A program made the translations under genes and the position numbers. Positions 8,401 to 16,730 of a DNA stretch of 64,000 nt are shown here, piece after piece (within the stretch, counting starts at the first letter, position 1; each line of letters starts with the position of its first letter). Source of the DNA: Oscillospiraceae bacterium (GTDB taxonomy: Bacteria > Bacillota > Clostridia > Oscillospirales > Acutalibacteraceae); contig SVOY01000001.1 of the NCBI GenBank assembly GCA_015066105.1, forward strand, positions 372,001 through 436,000. The letters are read 5' to 3'. The notes beneath the pieces were generated by a model. That model did not search any database. It saw nothing but the letters and a program-made list of their open reading frames with translations, and had not been told where the DNA came from.

Positions 8401-11400
8401 TACAATGACAGCATAGAGGTTGAAGTAAATGTTTCTGAAGTTCCTTTAAAGGTTCTTGATGAACAGGGTGATATTGCAAATATTTATTCCGGTATCAAGG
8501 AAGTCAAGTACGAGATTGTTGACCTTAATGATACTGATACAATAACTCCTGCAAAAACGGTGTTTAAATATAAATATGAAGAGGAAGAAGGCAAATATGT
8601 AGCTTCAGAGTGGATCTGGAACGAAGACTGTTACGGTGAATCCGAAGAAGAAGGCGATTATGATAATGTTGTTTCATTCGACACTCTTCCTACCTATAAG
8701 GAACTTGAAAATATTGCTGAATGGAATGGCAAAATTAGGATTGACTCCGGAAAATACAACAGTGACAGAATTAAGCTGTCTGTTACTGCAACTGATAATG
8801 CGGGCAATGTATCTGAGCCTGTAGAAAAGATATTCTCAATCAATGTTGACAGACCTATAGTAAATATTGAAATAGGCAAAAACAACGGAGAAGGCGATCT
8901 TATTGATACAGAAGTTGAGCCTATTAATCCGGACGAATACGGAACTGAAGATAAAGGTTATTATGATGCTCCCAGAAAGGCTGTCATTACACTTATTGAA
9001 AGAGCAACTGCCTTTAATGCTGAAAATGCAACCAATGCAATTAAAATTACTGCTGTGGATGTAAACGGTACACCTGTTGAAGGTGCATTCAATATCAGCG
9101 AATGGAGTAGTAAGGCATTAGAGGGTACTGATAAAACGGAATTTAAAGCTGTTGTTACTTTTGATAAGGATGCTAACTATACATTTAACTTTGACGGTTA
9201 TGTCAATAATGCTATGAATGGGCTCGATAAGAAATCGGCTGACACATACACAGTTACAGGCAAAACTCCTTACAACTTTACTGTCGATACAACAGATCCT
9301 ATAGGTACAGTAACAGTACTCGGAAACACTTGGGACAAGCTTTTATCTACTCTTACATTTGGTCTTTTTGGAACCACTGAAGAAAAGGTAACAGCTGACT
9401 ATAGCGATAAAACAAGTCCTATACACAAGGTTGAGTATTACAAAACAAGCAATCCTTTAGCTGTCGAGGAAAAAACTCTTATCGAATATTATGAAGCCGA
9501 TAAGAAAAACGAATCAGAGGAAGATGATTATTTCCTTGATTATCCGAAATTTATTGATGATGCTAACCCGGATGTTGTAATTTCTGCCGATGAACAAGCT
9601 GTAGTATACTTCAGAATCGAAGACAATGCAGGTAATTATAAGTACATCAGCTCCGACGGCGCTATTATAGATGAGACACCGAGTACTGTTGATTTTACTC
9701 CTGAAAAGAAAGAGCCTGAGATAACTCTTGAAGCAATAAGCTACAACATCGAAGATGGTGATGTAACCGTAGGCATTAATGTTGAAGAACCATTGGAAAA
9801 AGATGCAGATGGCGAAGAAATCAAGGGAAACTATTCCGGTATACAGAAAATTGAATATTGGGTTGTTAAAGACGGAAACATCGAAGAGTATACTCAAAGT
9901 GGTGTTCTTTATGAATTCGAGTATAAGAGAGATACCAACGATGATAACCTTAATATTAATGGTGGCGAATTAACTGAAACTGACAATGGTACTGTAGTTA
10001 AGGATGAAAAAGGCCATGTTCCTACTCAGGATATGCTTAAACAGTCATGGTCCGGCTCGGTAGATATCATCGCTGAAGGAAATAATAGCTGCGATGTTGT
10101 CCTTTATGTAAAAGTTATTGATAATTCAGGAAATGAGTTTACAAATGCCCAGGCAATTGACATTGATGTTACTGCACCTGCTATTGATATTGAATTCAAT
10201 AATAACAAAGTTAATGCCGTGGTTGACGGAAGGGGTTATTTCCCTGATGACAGAACAGCAACTGTAATAATTACAGAAAGAGCTGCTCACTTTGATGCTG
10301 AAGCTGCAACTGCCGGTATTTCAATAACAGCAAAAAATGCAAAGGGCGAGGATGTTGTTGATGCGTATACAATCAGTGAGTGGACAACAGTTAAAGGCGT
10401 AACTCCTGATGAGGATACCCATACAGCTACAATTCACTTTGCTAAGGATGCAAACTATACTTTTGACATTTCTTATACCGACAAAGCAGGAAATAAAAAT
10501 AATGAAGTGAAGTTCGCAGAAGGTACACAGACTCCTAATGAATTCACCGTTGATACTGTTAAACCTTTCGGTACTGTAACTGCTAAATCTAAAGAAGGCA
10601 GAGAAACTGAATGGGATAAGCTCATAACAGATTTAACCTTTGGTTTCTGGTCAAGAGAAGAGATTGCTATTACAAGCACAAGTGATGATGAAACATCTCC
10701 CATCGCAAGCGTTGAGTATTATATCAATGAAGCAAAAGAAGAAAAAGATGCATCTGCTGCTATTACAGGTGCTGAACTTGATGCTGTTAAGGAATGGAAA
10801 ACACTTGAAAAGCTTTATATTGAAGATAACAAGAGATTTACTGTTTATCTTAAGATAACCGATAATGCAGGCAACTATTCTTACATAAGCACAGACGGTC
10901 TTATTGTTGACGAAGAAGCTCCCATTGAAGAGGTAATTGCTCCTGAAGTTACCGTAATGCCCGAACAGCCCATAAACGGTTTTTATAACGGAGATGTTAA
11001 GGTTGCCATAAAGGTTGTAGATCCTCTTGTCAAGGGTTCATATTCAGGTCTTAAGACAGTTTCTTATAAGGTTTACGATAAGGCTATAAGTGAAACAGAA
11101 CCTACACAGAGTGGTACACTTTATACCTTTAAAACCGAAAATCCGAAGCAGGATCAGCTTCTTAAAGAATGGACAGGTCAGATCACAGTTGACAGCTCTA
11201 AGAATAACAGCAACGATGTTGTTATTGAAGTCTTTGCAGAGGATAATTCGCTTAACACATCAAGAGATGATGTTGCAATCAAGATTGACGTAACAGCACC
11301 TGAAATCAATGTTTCCTATAATAACAATAAAGTTGACAGTAACAGCTTCTTTAAAGCTGACAGAACAGCGACTATTGTAGTAACAGAAAGAAACTTTAAT

Positions 11401-13101
11401 CCTGATGATGTTGTAGTCAATATTACAAACACTGACGGTAAGGCTCCTGCAATCACAAAGTGGAAGAAGACTGAAGGCAAGGGTAATCTTGACAATACCA
11501 AATGGACAACTACTGTTACTTATGATAAAGATGGTGATTACACCTTTGATATCGAGTATACAGACTTAGCTGACAACAAGTGTAGCGGTGCCGAGTACGG
11601 AAAGAGCAAGGCAGCAAAGAAGTTCACAATTGATAAAACTGATCCTGTGGTTTCTGTAAGCTATGACAACAACACTGCAAAGAACGGAAAGTATTTTGCA
11701 TCAGGACGTACTGCAACTATCGTTATTGATGAGCATAATTTTGATATTAACCGTGTAAGCTTTGCTCGCACATCAAGACTTGATGGTAGAAACATTGCTA
11801 CACCTGACGTTTCATGGAATCATTCCGGTGATGTTCACACCGCAACCATAACTTATACTGCAGACGGTGATTACACCTTTGATGTAGAGGTTGATGATAA
11901 GGCAGGCAACAACAATAAATCAGTAAATTATGGCAGCAGTATTGCAGGCGAAGAATTTACAGTTGATAAGACAATTGCAAAGCCGACAATCAATGGCGTT
12001 GTAAACGGTAAGGCTTATAAGGATGAGGTCATTCCTTCAATTTCCTTCAGTGATATAAACTATGATACTTATGAAGTAAAGCTTCTTCGTACCCGTATGG
12101 GAGAGAAGAATGTGGATGTAACATCTCAGCTTATGAAGGGTGTATCGCAGAACGCAACAGGCGGTTCAGGAACTTATGATACCTTTGACAAGATTGCTGA
12201 CAATGATGGTATCTACACCCTTAATGTAAAGGTAATTGATAAAGCCGGAAATGAAGATAGTGATAGTGTAACATTTACTGTTAACCGTTTTGGTTCTGTT
12301 TATGAGTACAGCGATTATCTCATTGACCGAATTGAAAAACGTTATATTACTTCGATTGATGAGGACTTAATTATTACCGAATACAATGCGGACAGACTTG
12401 TTGGCGGTTCTCTCAATATTGAAGTTACCTGTGACGGTAAGCCCTTAGGAGATGTACAGTATGATGTTTCACCTGTAATGAACGAAACAGTTGCTGTTGG
12501 CTCAAGCGGTTGGTTCCAGTATGAATACACAATCAGTAAAGCTAATTTCGAATCTGACGGTGTTTATAAAATCTTTGTATCATCTGAAGATGCAACAGGT
12601 AATAAACCTGAGAACAGCAACTATGAAGATAAGGCTATCACCTTTATGGTTGACAGCACTGCTCCAGAAATAACAAGTATTACAGGTCTTGAAGAGGCTA
12701 TCGTAAATGCTACCGAACAGGAAGTTAAATATACTATTTTTGATACCATTGGCCTTAAGTCAATCAAGGTTCTCGTTGACGGAAAGCAGGTTGGTGATAC
12801 AATTACTGATTTCAGTGCAGATTTGAATAACTATAGTGGTTCATTTAAGCTTAGTGAAAAATCACCTGCTCAGAATGTTCAGATTATTGTTGAAGATTTG
12901 GCTGGTAATGTAACGGATACTGAATCAGAGACATTTACAAGTGAATATGTATTCAACAGTAAGGTTACTGTCTCAACAAACTTCTTCGTTCGTTGGTATG
13001 CAAATAAGGGTCTTTTCTGGGGCTCGATTGCCGGATTCCTTGCACTTGCAGCTGCAATAATCTTCATTGTAGTCAAGCGTAGAAAAAAGGACGAAGAGTA
13101 A
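5461..13101 (+). CDS. Giant cell-surface protein with InlB-like B-repeats and Ig-like modules
   Basis: From ATG 5461 the product is 2546 aa. This start is preferred because AGGAG (5446-5450) is well spaced from it and leads straight into a signal peptide (residues 1-35, ending near SIFANAAA); an in-frame ATG at 5452 is too close. It overlaps the previous gene by 29 nt. Residues about 110-460 hold four copies of a domain with G-x-V/I-x-x-x and GY-x-V/I-x-S/K-L-x-V/I-N motifs, resembling InlB B-repeat/Flg_new-type domains. Most of the rest is Ig-like bacterial repeats with DxAGN signatures. Three long modules of about 430 residues each carry a W-x-x-L-TFGLF-like marker. The end is a membrane helix followed by KRRKKDEE, with no LPXTG, so it is membrane-anchored. 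It is probably an adhesin or a surface scaffold. Transcription with the kinase operon links its display to that system. Confidence 0.9.
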   Translation: MSKKNVKVADKFLAVFLTVLMLFSMMPVSIFANAAAETDYTITVKDEEANSISGATVDFIISVDGEIASDGSATTDENGAAVIDLAEYADEKADDKAITIDCNVTKDGYVAKETEITVEALNGNTEVTLEEIKVETVNVSVSKTGNGTVKINGEESVATVEKGSDVEIKIEPEDGAYIKSLTVNGKEKTVAEGEGYTESVTANEDISIAVTFSTKYTVSVKGEIEHGKITLDGKDIKSLTIDKDEKVKITVTPDKGYQIASVLLNDAEQLEANAVTFEKEVSAATTVEVSFVKVYEVTVTYTDNGIVKTDSDPDNEGGEISVVSGKASIFEIGKKFQIIAVPNENYRVSKVIINDDIQTVDVEGKAIGENEATYKSQKLDVNKNYSITVTFAHNVYNVTVNESDNGTVILSSTSVEHGGKLDISVTPKKGYNVKSLNINSETVNLIGPSDEGEFTYEIASVEDNIELVFEYELVQTALSTELKFHSEDALNYIEATNTYVFKKGVKATFETTGQGMWFYEDSECNKRIHYNWPVETTTKSWGFESNITIGGIEIWKNGKRLNVSLSAPINIVFDETMPTADIKPKEKAVSNGYYNSDVPVKITVKDPGDYSGIGTVTYKIEAVVNGETVTEKGTLYSYSETSDILGEFETEVIIDAKKFNSADVTLTVNVEDRAGNKSTDPADVEKFKINSIAPTVTVSEVSEVSDEINSAKVWIDGELNDARKDKHFKEAEIIVKINDRSDTFDVVSANNAVTISAKKDIVDKNHKDYGNTVDVVIDNTTALSLWTPEEDDQGNIIYDSNGNCNYVATLTLTDDARYEVSVGTYKNGASLSDAVNAKRTFNVDNKAPSGVISADESSWSELLTSLTFGLFKNDKIEVTATAEDEISDIYEIEYYKDNGKTVLSAVKLEELYSDGSFTTEPYTVGEDEDATDERFVVYARLVDKAGNVAYIGTNGIIYDTTESTVSEIVMPAYPSSEHQIYNDSIEVEVNVSEVPLKVLDEQGDIANIYSGIKEVKYEIVDLNDTDTITPAKTVFKYKYEEEEGKYVASEWIWNEDCYGESEEEGDYDNVVSFDTLPTYKELENIAEWNGKIRIDSGKYNSDRIKLSVTATDNAGNVSEPVEKIFSINVDRPIVNIEIGKNNGEGDLIDTEVEPINPDEYGTEDKGYYDAPRKAVITLIERATAFNAENATNAIKITAVDVNGTPVEGAFNISEWSSKALEGTDKTEFKAVVTFDKDANYTFNFDGYVNNAMNGLDKKSADTYTVTGKTPYNFTVDTTDPIGTVTVLGNTWDKLLSTLTFGLFGTTEEKVTADYSDKTSPIHKVEYYKTSNPLAVEEKTLIEYYEADKKNESEEDDYFLDYPKFIDDANPDVVISADEQAVVYFRIEDNAGNYKYISSDGAIIDETPSTVDFTPEKKEPEITLEAISYNIEDGDVTVGINVEEPLEKDADGEEIKGNYSGIQKIEYWVVKDGNIEEYTQSGVLYEFEYKRDTNDDNLNINGGELTETDNGTVVKDEKGHVPTQDMLKQSWSGSVDIIAEGNNSCDVVLYVKVIDNSGNEFTNAQAIDIDVTAPAIDIEFNNNKVNAVVDGRGYFPDDRTATVIITERAAHFDAEAATAGISITAKNAKGEDVVDAYTISEWTTVKGVTPDEDTHTATIHFAKDANYTFDISYTDKAGNKNNEVKFAEGTQTPNEFTVDTVKPFGTVTAKSKEGRETEWDKLITDLTFGFWSREEIAITSTSDDETSPIASVEYYINEAKEEKDASAAITGAELDAVKEWKTLEKLYIEDNKRFTVYLKITDNAGNYSYISTDGLIVDEEAPIEEVIAPEVTVMPEQPINGFYNGDVKVAIKVVDPLVKGSYSGLKTVSYKVYDKAISETEPTQSGTLYTFKTENPKQDQLLKEWTGQITVDSSKNNSNDVVIEVFAEDNSLNTSRDDVAIKIDVTAPEINVSYNNNKVDSNSFFKADRTATIVVTERNFNPDDVVVNITNTDGKAPAITKWKKTEGKGNLDNTKWTTTVTYDKDGDYTFDIEYTDLADNKCSGAEYGKSKAAKKFTIDKTDPVVSVSYDNNTAKNGKYFASGRTATIVIDEHNFDINRVSFARTSRLDGRNIATPDVSWNHSGDVHTATITYTADGDYTFDVEVDDKAGNNNKSVNYGSSIAGEEFTVDKTIAKPTINGVVNGKAYKDEVIPSISFSDINYDTYEVKLLRTRMGEKNVDVTSQLMKGVSQNATGGSGTYDTFDKIADNDGIYTLNVKVIDKAGNEDSDSVTFTVNRFGSVYEYSDYLIDRIEKRYITSIDEDLIITEYNADRLVGGSLNIEVTCDGKPLGDVQYDVSPVMNETVAVGSSGWFQYEYTISKANFESDGVYKIFVSSEDATGNKPENSNYEDKAITFMVDSTAPEITSITGLEEAIVNATEQEVKYTIFDTIGLKSIKVLVDGKQVGDTITDFSADLNNYSGSFKLSEKSPAQNVQIIVEDLAGNVTDTESETFTSEYVFNSKVTVSTNFFVRWYANKGLFWGSIAGFLALAAAIIFIVVKRRKKDEE

Positions 13102-13115
13102 AGTTTAAAATTCAA

Positions 13116-13150
13116 GCTATCTCTCTTCTAAATTGTTGAAGAGAGATAGC
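13116..13150 (+). terminator. Perfect 13-bp hairpin after the giant surface gene
   Basis: GCTATCTCTCTTC (13116-13128) pairs perfectly with GAAGAGAGATAGC (13138-13150) across a 9-nt loop. No U-run follows, so it is either a weak or partial terminator, or an mRNA-stabilising or processing hairpin separating the very long surface-protein message from the two small genes downstream. Confidence 0.6.
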
Positions 13151-13170
13151 CGATAGAAAAGGAGATTATT

Positions 13171-13368
13171 ATGAAAAAAGCAGGTATTATTCTTATTGTT
13201 TTACAGGTAATAGCTTTAGTAGGCGGTATTGCAGGAGGAAGCCTATCACTTACTCCTAATGCTCTTGGAATTGCAGAGTTGTTAGGTTTCTGTCTTCCGG
13301 GAATTATTGGTGTAATATTGCTTATTAAGGCAAAAAAGAACAATAAAGAAAAAAATAAAGGAGAATAA
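13171..13368 (+). CDS. Small two-TM membrane protein
   Basis: A 65-aa protein with a clear AAGGAG site before ATG 13171. Two hydrophobic segments (about 4-24 and 33-52) are separated by a short loop, and the tail is very Lys/Asn-rich (KAKKNNKEKNKGE), predicted cytoplasmic. Too short for family assignment. It lies 20 nt after a strong hairpin and 4 nt before the lipoprotein gene, so it probably forms a two-gene unit with that gene. Confidence 0.65.
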   Translation: MKKAGIILIVLQVIALVGGIAGGSLSLTPNALGIAELLGFCLPGIIGVILLIKAKKNNKEKNKGE

Positions 13369-13372
13369 GATT

Positions 13373-14224
13373 ATGAAAAAAAACAGATTGATATATGTAA
13401 TAGTAACTATATTATTAGTTTGTTTTATTTTTACAGCTTGTGGATCGAAAACAAACACAACAAATAATAATGGATTAACAACTGAGAACAAGAATTCAAG
13501 TGAAAATATCGTTGATAAGCCAGTTGATACTTCGAATAAAAATTATATTAATTCAAAAGAATCCTTTGTAGAAAAAATAAGCGACTTGGTTGATTTGTCT
13601 CAATATGAGGATTTGGATCAATCTGAAGTGGGAAACAGTGTTTTATATTTTTACAATATGAATTCCGAAAAAGAAACTACAATAAATTTTGATTATTCCA
13701 TTCAACTAGGTGATGGTTCAGAGTTTGTGATGCCTATAACTCTTAATGAACTCGAAGTAAAAGGTTGGAAACTTCATTACAGCAGTGACCCTAATTTTGA
13801 ATTAAAGTCCGGATATTCTACTACTGATTTAATAGAGAATAAAGACGGCAAACAATTATATGTTGATTTATTTAATCCTAATGAAGAAACTATCGCCTTA
13901 AAAGATGCTACTGTTGTAGCAATTGAGTCTGAGCAGTTTTCTACCAGCTATCACGAAGAAAAAATGGATCAGGCTATTGAATTTAAAGTTTGTGATTCTA
14001 TTACAAATACTTCAACTTTAGAAGATATCATTTCTGTTTTAGGTAATCCGAATGAAATTGTATGTACTATTGTTAACAATGATAATGGCTATGATCATTG
14101 CAAAATAGAAATATCTTATAATGGTAGTTCAGCGTACAGTAATATTGAGTTTAACCTTTCAGGCGATGGAAATTATATTTTGAATATGAGTTATGATTAT
14201 GATATTAAAGCTTTTTATAATTAA
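13373..14224 (+). CDS. Lipoprotein of unknown function
   Basis: A 283-aa protein with a type II signal peptide: basic MKKNR, hydrophobic core, then the lipobox FTAC|G, so Cys23 or thereabouts would be lipidated and the protein anchored outside the membrane. A Ser/Thr/Asn-rich linker follows. The mature part (about 60-283) is a mixed alpha/beta domain in two halves with no motif I recognise. The ribosome binding site overlaps the end of the upstream small gene. Located between the kinase/surface operon and the secretion operon; it may be an outer-face accessory, but nothing in the sequence proves this. Confidence 0.8.
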   Translation: MKKNRLIYVIVTILLVCFIFTACGSKTNTTNNNGLTTENKNSSENIVDKPVDTSNKNYINSKESFVEKISDLVDLSQYEDLDQSEVGNSVLYFYNMNSEKETTINFDYSIQLGDGSEFVMPITLNELEVKGWKLHYSSDPNFELKSGYSTTDLIENKDGKQLYVDLFNPNEETIALKDATVVAIESEQFSTSYHEEKMDQAIEFKVCDSITNTSTLEDIISVLGNPNEIVCTIVNNDNGYDHCKIEISYNGSSAYSNIEFNLSGDGNYILNMSYDYDIKAFYN

Positions 14225-14263
14225 GTAACATTGTTCTTACTTATTAGGTTAAAGGTAAATTAA

Positions 14264-14339
14264 ATCGATATCGATGAAAATAAACCTAAGAAAAAAGGTC
14301 TATTTTCAAAGTTGTTTAAAAAGGATAATAAAAAAATAG
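14264..14339 (+). pseudogene. Remnant of a basic C-terminal tail (kinase/FHA-like)
   Basis: A short open stretch without start codon encodes DENKPKKKGLFSKLFKKDNK. This resembles the ends of signalling proteins in this locus, for example the SKGIFGKFFGKQ end of the protein at 26874. It enters a 7-A run just before what would be a TAG in the adjacent frame, suggesting a frameshifted gene end. The 220-nt gap it sits in has no other coding signal. Probably the residue of a deleted kinase or FHA gene. Confidence 0.4.
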
Positions 14340-14372
14340 CTGTTTCGTGTAGTTTAACTACACGAAACAGCT
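14338..14372. terminator. 35-nt near-perfect palindrome hairpin
   Basis: AGCTGTTTCGTGTAGTT is followed, after one base, by its exact reverse complement. Effective stem is about 15 bp with a 5-nt loop. The better U-run lies on the minus-strand side (complement of the A-rich 14324-14337), while the plus side has only a mixed A/T tract. It probably separates the lipoprotein unit from the secretion operon starting at 14446 and may act in both directions. Confidence 0.6.
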
Positions 14373-14445
14373 CCAAAAATTATTTTTCAAAATTAATTAT
14401 TTTAGTTGATTGTGAAAAGTGATTTTTAAATCGGAGGATTAAGTT

Positions 14446-15372
14446 ATGAATTCATTGATCGATAATGGAAATATTGTTGAAATGTCATGTGGCACAAATT
14501 TTGCTTATATTTTATGTGACAACAATCTTTTTCATTCAACTGAATATAAGGTTTTACAGAGTCAGACTACAACATGTTTTGTTAAATGTATGAGGCAACT
14601 TTATAACGGAAACATTCAGTTGTTTTATCTGATCGGCAATCTGAAGCCTTTTTCAACAATGATACCTAATCTTGATCCGGATAATTTTTTGACCATAGTT
14701 TCAAATATGTTGGCTGATATTATTGATGTAAAGCACAACGGATTTTTATCTTGTCAGAACATCGATATTTCTTTTGACAAGATTTTCGTTGATCCTGCAA
14801 CATTGAAGGTCAGTCTTGTATATTTGCCGGTAAACAAAAGAGTTTATAGTGATGCTTTAATGTTTGAAAATGAATTGAGAACAAGTCTTGTTAAGCTTAT
14901 ATCGGGTGTATCTACTTTATCTTCACCTAAGACAACTCAGTTCAGTGTTGATCTTTCTAACGGAACGCTTTCTATTGAAGATCTTTATAATCGTATAAAG
15001 GGCAATGGTAGTTTTGGCGGTGTAAGAACTGAACCAGAAGCAGATCCTGTGCCAACACCGTCAAAGACAGCATCAATGAGACTTGTTGCGATGAATGCTC
15101 CGACAAGAGTTGAAATTGAAATAACGAAAGATGAGTTCGTTATCGGTAAAAAAGCTGAGCTTGTAGACGGAGTGGTATCGTTTAATAAAATGATCAGCAG
15201 ATCTCATTGCAAAATTATAAGAAAAAACAATCAATACAGTGTTATCGACTTGCAGAGTGCAAACGGAACTTATGTAAATAAAATAAGGCTTCAACCGAAC
15301 AAGCCTTGTGCAATTAATAATGGTGACATTATTCGTTTGGCAAATAGCGATTTCCAGGTTGTTATAGGATAA
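14446..15372 (+). CDS. FHA-domain protein (second paralogue), type VII locus
   Basis: A 308-aa protein with GGAGG before ATG 14446. The N-terminal ~190 residues resemble the N-terminal domain of the FHA protein at 852 (a similar block around FDKIFVDPATLKVSLVYLPV against its LQLIYLPL region). A Pro/Thr linker follows at about 190-210. The FHA domain occupies about 220-308, with FVIGKKAE, the full SRSHC motif and SANGTYVNK, so all main phosphopeptide contacts are kept. It lacks the ETGLL tract of its paralogue, so it is a reader rather than an obvious substrate. First gene of the operon that leads into the ATPase, YukD and EssC genes, 12 nt before the next start. Probably a cytoplasmic adaptor that couples phosphorylation to secretion. 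Confidence 0.87.
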   Translation: MNSLIDNGNIVEMSCGTNFAYILCDNNLFHSTEYKVLQSQTTTCFVKCMRQLYNGNIQLFYLIGNLKPFSTMIPNLDPDNFLTIVSNMLADIIDVKHNGFLSCQNIDISFDKIFVDPATLKVSLVYLPVNKRVYSDALMFENELRTSLVKLISGVSTLSSPKTTQFSVDLSNGTLSIEDLYNRIKGNGSFGGVRTEPEADPVPTPSKTASMRLVAMNAPTRVEIEITKDEFVIGKKAELVDGVVSFNKMISRSHCKIIRKNNQYSVIDLQSANGTYVNKIRLQPNKPCAINNGDIIRLANSDFQVVIG

Positions 15373-15384
15373 GGAGGGAAAGTG

Positions 15385-16443
15385 ATGGCAAAACCAAGAA
15401 TAATAATTGCTGATACAGATATAAACTACATAATCCCTCTTCAATTAAAATTTGTAGAAGATTTTTTCGAGCTTGTAGACCTTGAAATAATAACTGATGA
15501 GGATTATTTTAATGAGCTTTTTTCAACTCCGCAGAATGCGGAAATTCTGATCGTTTCGGAAGAGCTTTATAAACAATCTGTTCAGCGTCATAATATTTCG
15601 CATACTTTCCTTATGACAGAGCAATACGAAGAGGATCAGACAGTAGATTTAAGAGTAAATTTCATTTTTAAATATACAAGCATTAAAGAAATTTTTAATG
15701 AAATAACAGGAAAAAGTGCGGATGTATTAAATTTAAAAAGAGAATATAAACAAGAGACAGAAGTGGTATTGTTTTATTCTGCTTCAGGCGGCACTGGAAA
15801 GACAACATTGGCTATGGGCGTTGCGGCTTCTCTTACTAAGAATTACAAAAGGGTATTATATGTAAACGCAGCCAGATTACAGTCTTTTTATCATTTTCTT
15901 GAGAATAAAGCAACAATTACAGAAACAGAAGTTTACGCAAAGTTGACAAATCCTACAGAGAGCATTTATCACGATATTAAGCATGTATTAAGAAAAGAAA
16001 TATTTAATTATTTGCCTCCTTTCAAGGCTGCTTTGATGTCCTTAGGATTGCAATATTCAGTTTATGAGAAATTTATATTGTCAGCAAAAAAAAGCGGAGA
16101 CTATGATTTTATTGTTGTTGATGCTGACGTTACTTTTGATGAGGAAAAGGCGCAATTGTTAAACTTAGCTGATAAGGTTGTTGTTGTGACAAAACAGTCA
16201 ATGGCTGCTGTATCGTCTACAAATGTGCTTGTTTCAAATATAAATGGCATTAGTTCAGATAAATACATTTTCATTTGCAATGATTTTGACAAGCAAGCTG
16301 ACAATGCCCTTATTTCACCAAATATTTCTTTAAAGTTTACAATCAGTGATTATGTAGAACATTTCAGATATTTTGATTCGATGAAACCTGATGATTTGTC
16401 TAAAGAAGGATGTATACAAAGGACAGCTTTTTTAATTATTTAA
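15385..16443 (+). CDS. CpaE/MinD-like P-loop ATPase of the type VII locus
   Basis: A 352-aa protein if ATG 15385 is used (GGAGGG 6 nt upstream); GTG 15382 would be too close to that site. Residues 1-115 look like a receiver-like fold without clear phospho-acceptor chemistry, as in CpaE/TadZ proteins. The ATPase domain has a deviant Walker A, SASGGTGKTTLAMG, at about 130-143, and a hydrophobic strand ending VVDAD near 250 (IVVDADVTFD). MinD/ParA relatives dimerise on ATP and position or load membrane machines. A ParA-like ATPase, EspI, is known beside mycobacterial ESX-1, so a regulatory or positioning role for the EssC machine is plausible. Tightly placed between an FHA gene and the YukD-like gene. 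Confidence 0.85.
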   Translation: MAKPRIIIADTDINYIIPLQLKFVEDFFELVDLEIITDEDYFNELFSTPQNAEILIVSEELYKQSVQRHNISHTFLMTEQYEEDQTVDLRVNFIFKYTSIKEIFNEITGKSADVLNLKREYKQETEVVLFYSASGGTGKTTLAMGVAASLTKNYKRVLYVNAARLQSFYHFLENKATITETEVYAKLTNPTESIYHDIKHVLRKEIFNYLPPFKAALMSLGLQYSVYEKFILSAKKSGDYDFIVVDADVTFDEEKAQLLNLADKVVVVTKQSMAAVSSTNVLVSNINGISSDKYIFICNDFDKQADNALISPNISLKFTISDYVEHFRYFDSMKPDDLSKEGCIQRTAFLII

Positions 16444-16456
16444 GAGGTGAGAAAAT

Positions 16457-16708
16457 ATGAAAGATACTGCAATAATTGTATTTAACATAACAAAAAGAAA
16501 TTTTACTGTAGATTTAGAAGTACCACTTGATATATCTGCCAATGAATTAGTTGTTGCGTTGAATACAGCTTATGAATTGGGTATAGATACAACGGATATT
16601 AAAAACTGTTATTTAAAAGCGGAAAATCCGATTGCTCTTTTAAAGGGCAATAAAACTTTAGCAGAGTTTGGTATCAGAAACGGTAGCGTAATTAATTATA
16701 CCGACTAA
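16457..16708 (+). CDS. YukD/EsaB-like ubiquitin-fold protein
   Basis: An 83-aa protein matching the size and pattern of YukD/EsaB: an initial beta hairpin (AIIVFNITKRNFTVDLEVPL), a central helix (ANELVVALNTAYELG), then LKAENPIALLKG and a closing strand GIRNGSVINY. YukD is a conserved small component of Firmicutes type VII secretion, and the equivalent fold forms the N-terminus of EccD in ESX systems. It lacks the C-terminal di-glycine of true ubiquitin. Ribosome binding site GAGGTGAG. The gene is 22 nt before that of the EssC-type ATPase, the conserved order of these systems. Confidence 0.85.
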   Translation: MKDTAIIVFNITKRNFTVDLEVPLDISANELVVALNTAYELGIDTTDIKNCYLKAENPIALLKGNKTLAEFGIRNGSVINYTD

Positions 16709-16730
16709 AAGTTTCGGGAAAGGAGAAAAC

